Part shown: one piece after another, positions 1-5,632 of the stretch | Layout: each line of letters begins with the position of its first letter | Position numbering within the stretch: position 1 is the first letter of the stretch | NCBI GenBank assembly: GCA_036752825.1 | Contig: DAIORV010000096.1 | Coordinates: 1-8,664, forward strand | Origin: UBA5177 sp002413265 | GTDB taxonomy: Bacteria; Chloroflexota; UBA5177 | Direction: 5' to 3' | DNA length: 8,664 bases | The notes under the pieces: model-generated | What the model was told of the DNA's origin: nothing | The model's input: only the letters and a program-made list of their open reading frames with translations | Databases searched by the model: none | Translations under genes and position numbers: made by a program

Positions 1-1270
1 TGGACCGAGTATTCGATGCATCCGCCACCGTTTGGACGGCGACGATGTAGGCGGCGAGCCGCATATCCACCTCGTTGGTCTCCCTGGTTCGGAGCACCCG
101 ATGAAAGGTGCTTCGCATGATCTTGTGCAGCCGCTCGTCGATCTCTTCCTCCGTCCAGAAGAAGTGCTGGAGATCCTGCACCCATTCGAAGTAAGAGACG
201 GTGACGCCGCCGGCGTTGGCCAGCACATCCGGAATCAAGAACACGCCCTTGTCCCGCAGGATGTCGTCGGCTTCCGGCGTGGTGGGACCGTTGGCGCCCT
301 CGGTAATGACCACGGCTTTGACGTCTTCGGCGTTTTCCTTCGTGATCTGGTTTTCGAGAGCGGCCGGCACGAGCACGGTGACCGGGAGGGTCAGCAGCTG
401 ATCGTTGGTGATTCGATCGGCGTGCGGGAAACCGCGCAGCGAACCGTGCTCCTGTACGTAACGAAGCGCGTCGGGGATGTTCAGCCCGGCCTCGTTGTAG
501 ATGGCGCCCGACACGTCGCTGACCGCCACCACCTTGGTGCCGTTCTCGGAGAGAAGCCGCGCGGAATGGCTTCCCACATTGCCGAAACCCTGCACCGCTA
601 CGCTCGCTTTTCCGGGGTCTATTCCGAGGTGCTTTAGAGCCTCCAGAGTCACCACCATGACTCCGCGACCGGTGGCCTCGTCCCGGCCCTGGGAACCGCC
701 GATGCTCAGCGGCTTCCCGGTGACCACCGCGGGCACGGAATACCCTTTGTGCATCGAATAGGTGTCCATCATCCAGGCCATGGTCTGGGAGTTGGTGCCC
801 ATGTCGGGCGCCGGGATGTCGCTTTCGGGGCCTATCAGGATTGATAGCTCCGAGGTGAAGCGGCGCGTGAGGTTCTCCAGCTCGGCCTGGCTCAATTTCT
901 TGGGGTCGACGATCACGCCACCCTTGGCCCCGCCGAAAGGAAGGTTGAAGATAGCGCATTTCCACGTCATCCACATGGCCAGCGCCTTCACCTCAGTCAG
1001 GGTGACGGCAGGGTGATAGCGGATGCCCCCCTTGGTGGGGCCGCGGTGGAGGTTGTGCTGAACCCGGTAGCCGGTGAAGAGCTTGATCGATCCGTCGTCC
1101 ATGTGAACCGGGAAGTTCACCGTCAGCACCCGCTGAACGTCGCGCAGGATGGCGCGAATGGACGGGTCGATGTTCAGATATTCAGCGGCCTTGTCGAACT
1201 GGAGCTGAGCCGTCGCAAAGGGATCCGGCCCCGTCTCCGCGCCTTTTGAGACTCTCGTGGCCTCAACCAC
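1..1270 (-). CDS. gdhA: Glutamate dehydrogenase (Glu/Leu/Phe/Val dehydrogenase family), 3' end cut by window edge
   Basis: This enzyme interconverts glutamate with 2-oxoglutarate plus ammonia using NAD(P), linking nitrogen and carbon metabolism in the cytoplasm. I translated 423 codons without a stop; family members are about 415-450 residues, so only a few C-terminal codons are missing. Substrate-site residues are visible: Lys80 in PTKGGIRYH, Lys104 in WKCAIFN, the catalytic Lys116 in PFGGAKGG, and Asp156 in PAPDMGT. The Rossmann part carries GRDEATGRG (196-204) and GFGNVGS (228-234), then VSD near 252, EGANGPTTPEAD (324-335) and the glycine-rich PDVLANAGGVTVSYFEW (347-363). The frame is closed by TAG at 1282-1280. 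I chose GTG 1270 because AGGTGG (1281-1276) lies 5 nt ahead; GTG 1279 is the only other choice. Family identity is certain; cofactor preference is not decided. The gene stands behind a 186-base gap with dyads and is probably transcribed on its own. Confidence 0.96.
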   Translation of the reverse strand, partial: MVEATRVSKGAETGPDPFATAQLQFDKAAEYLNIDPSIRAILRDVQRVLTVNFPVHMDDGSIKLFTGYRVQHNLHRGPTKGGIRYHPAVTLTEVKALAMWMTWKCAIFNLPFGGAKGGVIVDPKKLSQAELENLTRRFTSELSILIGPESDIPAPDMGTNSQTMAWMMDTYSMHKGYSVPAVVTGKPLSIGGSQGRDEATGRGVMVVTLEALKHLGIDPGKASVAVQGFGNVGSHSARLLSENGTKVVAVSDVSGAIYNEAGLNIPDALRYVQEHGSLRGFPHADRITNDQLLTLPVTVLVPAALENQITKENAEDVKAVVITEGANGPTTPEADDILRDKGVFLIPDVLANAGGVTVSYFEWVQDLQHFFWTEEEIDERLHKIMRSTFHRVLRTRETNEVDMRLAAYIVAVQTVADASNTRS

Positions 1271-1275
1271 CCCTA

Positions 1276-1281
1276 CCACCT
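1276..1281 (-). promoter_or_regulatory. Ribosome binding site deciding the GTG start of glutamate dehydrogenase
   Basis: AGGTGG reads on the minus strand from 1281 to 1276 and leaves 5 nt before GTG 1270. It differs from AGGAGG by one base. The upstream in-frame GTG at 1279 lies inside this element, which argues against that start. Confidence 0.55.
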
Positions 1282-1290
1282 ACCCTTTCC

Positions 1291-1340
1291 GGGCGCGTAT
1301 CGCCCGAGCGCCTTAACGGCTGTTGCGGCATCGATGCAAC
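1291..1340 (-). promoter_or_regulatory. Two dyads in the leader of glutamate dehydrogenase
   Basis: Two inverted repeats lie between the end of the upstream gene and the gdh ribosome site. The distal one (1322-1340) has GTTGC/GCAAC outer arms and contains the perfect 10-bp palindrome GCATCGATGC (1328-1337). The proximal one (1291-1305) pairs GGGCG with CGCCC around a 5-nt loop. An alternative pairing, GGCGC with GCGCC (1292-1296 and 1308-1312), would exclude the proximal hairpin. They may be an operator or leader RNA structure controlling gdh; that role is inference from position only. Confidence 0.35.
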
Positions 1341-1353
1341 GTGGTCTCCCTAT

Positions 1354-1382
1354 CATTTACCCTATGCGCCGAGCATCCGCAA
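1354..1382 (-). promoter_or_regulatory. Weak candidate promoter for glutamate dehydrogenase
   Basis: On the minus strand TTGCGG (1382-1377) is followed after 17 bp by TAAATG (1359-1354). The -35 resembles TTGACA at four of six positions and the -10 resembles TATAAT at only three of six. The position upstream of the dyads and the gene fits, but the match is poor for GC-rich DNA and should be treated as a guess. Confidence 0.2.
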
Positions 1383-1441
1383 ACTCGATAGTTCGCAGAG
1401 GTATCGCTTTGAGCCCAAGGCATAGTCTGGCGAGCTGAAAG

Positions 1442-1459
1442 TAGCCCCCGCGGGAGCTA
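1442..1459 (-). terminator. Hairpin overlapping a stop codon, possible terminator
   Basis: The 18 bases 1459-1442 on the minus strand fold as TAGCTCC, a CGCG loop, then GGGGCTA: seven pairs including one T-G. The TAG that opens the stem is the stop codon of the 243-residue anchored protein. The tail that follows, CTTTC, has only three consecutive T residues, so intrinsic termination would be weak. It may mainly separate the envelope genes from gdh or protect the mRNA 3' end. Confidence 0.4.
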
Positions 1460-2188
1460 GACGATCACCCTCATAACGAATCCACCACCAGGATATGCAG
1501 GTCCGTTGAGAGGCAGAATCAAGGACTCGCCCGGTGTGAGCCGGCTGAATCTGGCAGTCGCCGTGCCACCGTGGTTGTAGGTAATCTTGACCGTGCCGTG
1601 GAATGGCACGTTGCCACGGTTCACGACCGAGACGCTACCCGCCGAGCCTGGCCCGCTGCCGAATGTGGGGTTGTAGCCTACCACCAGCCACGAAGCCGGA
1701 ATGCCCGCCAGATTTGGCGCCCCCACGGGAGTGCCTCGCAGCCCGGGAACGGGCGCGGCCGGAGACGTGGTCGAAAGTCCCGTGGAGGGTGCAACCGTGG
1801 GTTGCACTACCACCGGAGCAGTGGTCGAACCGGAGGGGACGGAGGTCGCGGCTGCGGCCGCTGACTTTCGGGCTTTGGCGATGATCTGAGTCGCGGCACG
1901 GTGCGCCTTGGTGTTGGCTTGCGAGAGGATCGCCCGCTCGCTTGCCTGGGCGGCCTTGACGATGGCGGTTGCCTGAGCGTGCGCTCGCGTCACCTCGGCA
2001 GACACGCCTCCTGATCCCGTCGGGGTGGGAGTGGCGGTTTTGCTGGACGACATCTTGTCCGCCACGAACTTGCCGGCGCTGGCGACGCCGAACACGGCAA
2101 AGAGCAGGACGATGACGCCGGCCACGATGACCAAGCTATTGAGTCGCGTGCGGGCCGGTTCGACCCGGCGGACAGGCGTTCGCCCCAA
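1457..2188 (-). CDS. Membrane-anchored Ala-rich protein with C-terminal beta domain, function unknown
   Basis: I do not recognise this 243-residue protein as a named family. A basic N-terminus (residues 1-16) precedes one hydrophobic segment (about 18-38), so it is probably a type II or signal-anchored membrane protein with most of its mass outside. Residues 62-115 are Ala-rich with charged residues at intervals, likely a long helix or coiled coil. Residues 116-165 are a Pro/Thr/Ser/Val linker. Residues 166-243 look beta-rich, and the pattern VVNRGNVPFHGTVKITY followed by LTPGESLILPL resembles Ig-like CARDB or FxLYD folds. The start is TTG 2188, chosen because GGGAGGAA lies 3 nt ahead. It begins 62 nt after the transpeptidase gene on the same strand, so a role in the cell envelope is likely but inferred. 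A hairpin overlaps its stop codon. Confidence 0.75.
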   Translation of the reverse strand: MGRTPVRRVEPARTRLNSLVIVAGVIVLLFAVFGVASAGKFVADKMSSSKTATPTPTGSGGVSAEVTRAHAQATAIVKAAQASERAILSQANTKAHRAATQIIAKARKSAAAAATSVPSGSTTAPVVVQPTVAPSTGLSTTSPAAPVPGLRGTPVGAPNLAGIPASWLVVGYNPTFGSGPGSAGSVSVVNRGNVPFHGTVKITYNHGGTATARFSRLTPGESLILPLNGPAYPGGGFVMRVIV

Positions 2189-2191
2189 CTA

Positions 2192-2199
2192 TTCCTCCC
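2192..2199 (-). promoter_or_regulatory. Strong ribosome binding site supporting a TTG start
   Basis: The minus strand reads GGGAGGAA from 2199 to 2192, a near-perfect Shine-Dalgarno sequence. TTG at 2188 follows at the usual distance from the GGAGG core (5 nt). It supports an unusual start codon for the anchored protein. An ATG at the first base of this element (2200) is in another frame. Confidence 0.65.
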
Positions 2200-2250
2200 A
2201 TTCAGACCTTGGCTCGGGCATTATACCGAGGTTCTGTGGCTGTGCGTCGG

Positions 2251-3660
2251 TTACCGCACCGCCAAACCGCGCTCCCGAAGCGCGGCAACGATGACCTTGC
2301 GCGCTATCGGCGCTGCGTATTTGAAGCCCTCTCCGGAGAATTCATTGAGAACCGCGACGGCGATGACCGGGTGCCGCGCCGGAGCGAAAGCGATGAACCA
2401 GGCGTGCGGATAATAGCCGCCGCTGGCCGCGGTCCCGGTTTTGCCGGCCACCTGCACGCCCCGTATCCGGGCCAGGTAGCCCGAGCCACGATTGACGACA
2501 AACGACATGCCTCGAGTCACGGTGCGGGCGCTGGCGGCCGACATCACGCGGCGCAGAGCGTGGTCGCGATAGCTCCAGACCGTGTTGCCGGTTGGGTCTT
2601 TTATCGAGGCCACCAAATGCGGCGCCATCATCACCCCTTGGTTGGCTACCGTCGCGGCGATGACGGCCATCTGCAGCGGCGTGACCTCGTCGTCCTCGGC
2701 TCCGAATGAGCTTCGGGCCAGCTCGCCGGTGGTCAGACGGGTTTTACCGTCGCCGACCACGCTGGGACGTACTGGAAGATCAAAGGGAATCGCTTCACCG
2801 AGGCCGTAGCGGTGAGCGTATTTGAGGAAGGTGTTCTGCCCAAGGGTGACCCCAATGTGGGCAAACGTGAAATTGTCACTGAATGCCAGAGCCTGAGAAA
2901 GGGTTAGCTGCGACAGATCTGTGCGGGTGACGTTTGACGGATACGCGAGGTTGTCGAAGTAGGGGCTGGGACCGAAGGCGTCAGCTCCCCTGAACACGTC
3001 GGAGAGGCGGAAGCGGGCGGAGTCAATGGCGGCGCTTAGCGTCACGATCTTGAAGGCGGAGCCGGGCGGAAGCAGAAGCTGCGCGGCGCGATCGGTCATG
3101 GGCCGGCTCGCGGAAGCGGCACAAGCCCGATATGCGTCGACTTTCTGGAGCAGGCGTGGCGAGCAATACGGCTTGCTGAGATAGGCCAGTACATCGCCCG
3201 TCTGTGGCTGGATTGCCACGACGGCGCCCTTCGAGCGGCCAAGAGCTCGATCCGCCACGGCTTGGAGTCTGCTGTCGAGCGTCGTGCCGACGGAAGCTCC
3301 CTGGGCAGACTGTCCGGCCAGGTGCAAAAAGAACGTGCGCCAGTCTTTGCGCGCCGTCGTAGCGTCCAGCAGTGACTCGTACTTCGCCTCGAGACCATGC
3401 CACCGACCCGCAGCATCACGGAATCCAATGCTGTTCACCAGGCTCGGCAGGCGATAACTCAGGTTGCCTCTTCCCGAGTTGCTCGTGAGCGGCAACCCAT
3501 GGCGGTCCAGGAATTCTCCGCGAGCAAGGCCCTGCTTCTCATGAAGTCGAGCCGCGTCAGCGCCATCCTGAAGGTGGACGATGGCGGCGAAGAGGAGGAT
3601 GGCCGTGCCAAGAGCGCAGAGCAGCTTCGTGAGACGGACTCTGTCCGCCTCGTCATCCAT
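2251..3660 (-). CDS. Class B penicillin-binding protein, PbpA/FtsI-type transpeptidase
   Basis: This 469-residue protein is a monofunctional D,D-transpeptidase that cross-links peptidoglycan outside the membrane and is the target of beta-lactams. One hydrophobic anchor spans about residues 12-30. The start of the extracellular part shows the family signature RGEFLDRHG (48-55). The transpeptidase domain begins near GTTLDSRLQ (125-133) and GAVVAIQPQTGDVLA (145-159). All three active-site motifs are intact: SAFK with nucleophile Ser201, SDN at 261-263, and KTGT at 407-410, followed by HAWFIAFAP (419-427). The pre-transpeptidase region is short, as in PbpA of actinobacteria rather than FtsI. ATG 3660 is the only reasonable start, because an in-frame TGA lies 6 nt upstream; no strong ribosome site is seen. 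No RodA/FtsW partner is adjacent, unlike typical pbpA loci. The next gene, an anchored protein, follows after 62 nt and may share the transcript. Confidence 0.94.
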   Translation of the reverse strand: MDDEADRVRLTKLLCALGTAILLFAAIVHLQDGADAARLHEKQGLARGEFLDRHGLPLTSNSGRGNLSYRLPSLVNSIGFRDAAGRWHGLEAKYESLLDATTARKDWRTFFLHLAGQSAQGASVGTTLDSRLQAVADRALGRSKGAVVAIQPQTGDVLAYLSKPYCSPRLLQKVDAYRACAASASRPMTDRAAQLLLPPGSAFKIVTLSAAIDSARFRLSDVFRGADAFGPSPYFDNLAYPSNVTRTDLSQLTLSQALAFSDNFTFAHIGVTLGQNTFLKYAHRYGLGEAIPFDLPVRPSVVGDGKTRLTTGELARSSFGAEDDEVTPLQMAVIAATVANQGVMMAPHLVASIKDPTGNTVWSYRDHALRRVMSAASARTVTRGMSFVVNRGSGYLARIRGVQVAGKTGTAASGGYYPHAWFIAFAPARHPVIAVAVLNEFSGEGFKYAAPIARKVIVAALRERGLAVR

Positions 3661-3732
3661 CTTTCACAAGACAAATGCGTGAGGCGTGCCGCGCCGCCAA
3701 CCGGTAACTGTCAATTCTTCCCCCGATTCATG

Positions 3733-4071
3733 CTAGTCGACAATCGCGCTAGCTGCACGCCGAGGGTGAGGTCGATGGACAAGGTAGACGTCCACCAGCA
3801 GGCGGACCGTCACAATGTCTCCTTCATCGAGCCTTCTGGCCTTGCGCACTGCCGCCTTCACCGGCACGATGTACCGTCCATCCTTGGGCAACAGCGCCGT
3901 TTTCCACCCGGTTCCCCCGATCTGAGCCGTGACCGGGATCATGCCCCAGCCATAGCTCACGACCGCCGACGCGTCCGCAAGCTCGAGGCACTCCTCTTCG
4001 GGTACCGTGACGAAGTACCAGGGTGCCGGACCCTTCCAGTACCAGATCCCACCGGTGAATTCGAGATTCAT
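3733..4071 (-). CDS. DUF1905 domain protein
   Basis: The whole 112-residue protein is one DUF1905 domain, a small beta-barrel-like fold whose biochemical role is unknown to me. Typical landmarks are present in order: WYWKGPAPWYFVTVP (10-24), GWGMIPVTAQIGGTGWKTALLP (41-62, read as family landmarks), RYIVPVKAAVRKA (66-78), and LDEGDIVTVRLLVDV (81-95). In some relatives this domain is fused to a YdeI-like domain; here it stands alone. ATG 4071 is the only ATG, GTG or TTG after the in-frame TAG about 45 nt upstream, and no Shine-Dalgarno sequence is seen before it. It is divergent from the NTF2-like gene at 4235 and lies 72 nt before the transpeptidase gene on the same strand, so it may be the first gene of that unit; no functional link is evident. 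Confidence 0.9.
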   Translation of the reverse strand: MNLEFTGGIWYWKGPAPWYFVTVPEEECLELADASAVVSYGWGMIPVTAQIGGTGWKTALLPKDGRYIVPVKAAVRKARRLDEGDIVTVRLLVDVYLVHRPHPRRAASAIVD

Positions 4072-4222
4072 CGGAAGTGAGCAATACGCAGGATGCCGCT
4101 GCCACGCCTCGAGCCTCTAGTAGGCAGGATCAGCCCAAGTTTCATTAGCTCTCCGTACTAGTAACGCGTAGCGTAGCTGGTCGCCAGTCGGCAGATCGGC
4201 CGTGAAGCCGGCAAAGGCTATC
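4072..4222. other. Divergent intergenic region
   Basis: This gap separates two divergent genes and must hold the start of transcription for at least one of them. I see no convincing -35/-10 pair on either strand. The plus strand has an AT-richer patch near 4140-4162 with a short direct repeat GCGTA/GCGTA (4167-4176). Nothing else stands out. Confidence 0.35.
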
Positions 4223-4228
4223 GAGAGG
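4223..4228 (+). promoter_or_regulatory. Ribosome binding site deciding the ATG start at 4235
   Basis: GAGAGG ends 6 nt before ATG 4235. The in-frame GTG at 4202 would add 11 residues but has no such element ahead, so the ATG is preferred. Confidence 0.55.
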
Positions 4229-4234
4229 AAAACC

Positions 4235-4648
4235 ATGAGCACCGAAAAATTCGATGCTGAACAGCCAGACCCTGAGGAAGATCTCATTCGCTTAGTTGAG
4301 CGCGAACGCCTCCGAGCATTGGTGTCGGCCGATTTGGAGACAGCGGACCGGCTGCACGCCCACGACTTCCAGCTGATTACACCCGTTGGCAGAGCGCTCT
4401 CCAAGGCCGAGTATCTCGGTGCCATCGATTCTGGAGATCTCAATTACCTGGTGTGGGAGCCGGACTCGGCAATTCAGGTACGTGTATCCGGCGAAGCCGC
4501 GGTGATTCGATATACGTCTCGACTTGAAAACGAGGCCGGGGGGCACAAGAATCCGCTCCGCCGCCACTGGCACACCGACTCATATGAAAAACGGGAGGGG
4601 CGCTGGCAGGTCGTTTGGTCCCACGCCACGGCAATTCAGAACCCGTAA
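4235..4648 (+). CDS. NTF2/SnoaL-like (DUF4440-type) protein
   Basis: The 137-residue product fits the NTF2-like cone fold, used by many small enzymes and ligand-binding proteins. An N-terminal helix (about 14-45, IRLVERERLRALVSADLETA) ends in the characteristic HAHDFQLITPVGRALSKAEYL (41-61), where a short hairpin and the second helix follow. Strands then carry the IQVRVSGEAAVIRYTS segment (80-95), a polar loop (97-110), and HWHTDSYEKREGRWQVVWSHAT (111-132), the usual closing hairpin. These features match DUF4440 proteins, many of which have no known substrate, so I give no reaction. The start is ATG 4235 by its ribosome site. It stands alone, divergent from the DUF1905 gene, with a repeat-bearing noncoding stretch downstream and no adjacent partner. 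Confidence 0.85.
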   Translation: MSTEKFDAEQPDPEEDLIRLVERERLRALVSADLETADRLHAHDFQLITPVGRALSKAEYLGAIDSGDLNYLVWEPDSAIQVRVSGEAAVIRYTSRLENEAGGHKNPLRRHWHTDSYEKREGRWQVVWSHATAIQNP

Positions 4649-4776
4649 CGTCTCATCTCGACGGGATCGCTGATTTCCTGCTACCCACATCGCCCAGAGC
4701 TTCGCAGGAGTCAGGGTCGCGGTGGGCCAGCAAATTCATCGTCGATGCTCGCCGAGAACGCGCCCCATCCCCGTCC

Positions 4777-4930
4777 GAGGGGGCGACGCGCATTCGCCCT
4801 TTTACCTCACCAATCGGATCGTCGTTCGGCCTGGTAGGGGCGAGCTGCGGTCGCCCGCGTTCCGGCTGAGCCACACCGCCGAGTCCGGAATCTCCGTTCG
4901 CCTTGGCGGGGGCGACTTGCATTCGCCCTT
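4777..4930. repeat. Three copies of a GGGCGA-N7-TCGCCC hairpin repeat
   Basis: Each copy has arms GGGCGA and TCGCCC around exactly 7 nt: 4781-4799, 4838-4856 and 4910-4928. Loops differ: cgcgcat, gctgcgg and cttgcat. Copies 2 and 3 also share an upstream stretch, cgttcggcctggtag versus cgttcgccttggcgg (starting at 4823 and 4895), so they are direct repeats with a 72-bp period; copy 1 starts 57 bp before copy 2. In copy 1 the stem can be extended by G-T pairs and is followed by TTTT. The pattern suits an interspersed palindromic element of intergenic DNA; no transposase is present. Loops vary too little in length and too much in context for CRISPR. Confidence 0.7.
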
Positions 4931-5056
4931 CAGAACCACAGCCACCGTCGATGCGCGCCACTTACGGCAGCAGGTTCAGAGAATCGAGGTCCTGTGGCTG
5001 AAGGTCATAGACGCATCTCAGCGGGCTGCGGGAAAGTCATTCACATGCATCGATGA

Positions 5057-5242
5057 GTCTTTCGCATCGCCAACGGCGCGCTGTGGACGTTGTGCGCCGT
5101 GACCGCTGCCCAAGGGTACGCAGACGCGATAGACGCTAGACCACGCCGAACCTTTTGGCTGGAAGCCGCGAAGCAGAGCACGTTTGTCGTCAGACGGGAC
5201 GAGGTGAAAGCGCGCCCCGCCGAACCCGCTGTGCCCGAATGA
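5057..5242 (+). pseudogene. Possible decayed 3' end of an unknown gene
   Basis: After an in-frame TGA (5054-5056) a 61-codon frame runs to TGA 5240-5242. Its translation contains RIANGALWTLCAV, GYADAIDARPRRTFWLEAA and KQSTFVVRRDEVKARP, which looks like protein in composition. It has no ATG; only TTG 5090 or GTG 5099 could start it, without a ribosome site. The frame one step over just upstream (about 4966-5055) also looks protein-like (VQRIEVLWLKVIDASQRAA), so a frameshift may have split one gene. I recognise no family, and it may be chance. Confidence 0.22.
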
Positions 5243-5243
5243 G

Positions 5244-5269
5244 ATACGATTCCGTACGCAGAAATACGG
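5244..5269 (+). promoter_or_regulatory. Phased TACG motifs and dyad before the antitoxin gene: candidate operator/promoter
   Basis: TACG occurs at 5245, 5255 and 5265, exactly 10 bp apart and so on one face of the helix. The last two also form the inverted repeat CCGTA/TACGG (5252-5256 and 5265-5269) around an 8-nt spacer. The first overlaps TACGAT (5245-5250), a plausible -10 matching TATAAT at four of six positions; a -35 is not evident. AbrB/MazE-type antitoxins commonly bind inverted repeats at their own promoters, so autoregulation by the protein starting at 5292 is a reasonable inference. Confidence 0.4.
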
Positions 5270-5280
5270 CTCTTACACAC

Positions 5281-5286
5281 GGGGAG
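5281..5286 (+). promoter_or_regulatory. Ribosome binding site for the GTG start at 5292
   Basis: GGGGAG ends 5 nt before GTG 5292 and supports that start; no other start lies near the N-terminus of the conserved domain. Confidence 0.5.
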
Positions 5287-5291
5287 ACGCT

Positions 5292-5558
5292 GTGAAAGAA
5301 ATCGTATCTACCATCACGGGCAAAGGACAAGTCACTATCCCAGCCGAGGTGCGCCGACTCCTTGGCGTGGAGGGAGGCGACAAACTCGCGTTTGTGATTT
5401 CCGATAGTGGTGCAGTGCAGATCAGGCGCCCACCATATCCAAACGTTGCGTCGCTGCGTGAACGCTCCCCGGGACTCGAGGGGGTGCCTTCCCACGATGA
5501 GATGAAGGAGATCGCAAACGCTGACCGGCTGGCAGGCAAGCACAACCCTGAGCGATGA
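5292..5558 (+). CDS. AbrB/MazE/SpoVT-family antitoxin, apparently without a toxin
   Basis: This 88-residue protein has an N-terminal swapped-hairpin AbrB DNA-binding domain: TITGKGQVTIPAEVRRLLGV (7-26) is the classic signature, followed by GDKLAFVISDSGAVQIR (29-45). The C-terminal tail (about 60-88), with SHDEMKEIANADRLAGK, resembles the toxin-binding tails of VapB-like antitoxins. Such proteins neutralise a PIN-domain RNase and repress their own operon. Here no toxin gene follows: the stop overlaps ATG in ATGA (5555-5558), the usual VapB-VapC junction, but that second frame ends after five codons. It may be a solitary regulator or the surviving half of a toxin-antitoxin pair. GTG 5292 is supported by GGGGAG ahead. 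Phased TACG motifs just upstream are a candidate operator. The enoyl-CoA hydratase gene follows 74 nt later and is probably unrelated in function. Confidence 0.9.
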   Translation: MKEIVSTITGKGQVTIPAEVRRLLGVEGGDKLAFVISDSGAVQIRRPPYPNVASLRERSPGLEGVPSHDEMKEIANADRLAGKHNPER

Positions 5559-5620
5559 GCCCCACGCGGTAGGATGAGGCAAACCGCCCAGGCCAACCAG
5601 GACGCGGTTCGAGGGACGTT

Positions 5621-5626
5621 AGGAGG
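5621..5626 (+). promoter_or_regulatory. Consensus ribosome binding site for enoyl-CoA hydratase
   Basis: AGGAGG is a perfect Shine-Dalgarno sequence 6 nt before GTG 5633 and fixes that non-ATG start. It suggests efficient translation of the first gene of the acyl-CoA group. Confidence 0.7.
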
Positions 5627-5632
5627 CATTTC

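Larger units (their letters stand above)
4649..5243. other. Long gene-poor region with hairpin repeats and a possible decayed gene
   Basis: About 600 bases here lack a convincing intact gene. Open frames exist on both strands around 4653-5102, but their translations are dominated by the repeats (GGDLHSPF-like on plus, GRMQVAP-like on minus), and they have no ribosome site. The region holds three hairpin repeats (4777-4930) and a coding-like frame without a good start (5057-5242). No transcription terminator with a T tract is seen after the NTF2-like gene; the first repeat hairpin, followed by TTTT, could partly serve. Confidence 0.6.

Noticed and set aside
32..1249. Several plus-strand open frames
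   Set aside because: They are antisense to glutamate dehydrogenase, whose minus-strand translation shows all family motifs without a break.
2251..3660. Beta-lactamase or sensor instead of a penicillin-binding protein
   Set aside because: The RGEFLDR signature, the transpeptidase-type GAVVAIQPQTG and the order SAFK, SDN, KTGT with an N-terminal anchor fit a class B PBP better.
3709..3714. Perfect TTGACA on the minus strand before the transpeptidase gene
   Set aside because: At 16-18 bp downstream there is only GC-rich sequence with no -10-like element, so a sigma-70-type promoter is not supported.
3397..4080. A 227-codon plus-strand open frame
   Set aside because: It runs antisense to the transpeptidase N-terminus and the DUF1905 gene and has no recognisable domain.
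4777..4930. CRISPR array
   Set aside because: Only three palindromic copies with 57 and 72 bp periods, and the conserved part is a short stem; no cas gene is present.
5044..5055. A second GCATCGATG like the palindrome before gdh
   Set aside because: Only nine bases match and the flanking arms are absent, so it is probably chance.
4653..5102. Open frames on both strands with repeated peptide motifs
   Set aside because: The repeated peptides are translations of the hairpin repeats; neither frame has a ribosome site or a family match.
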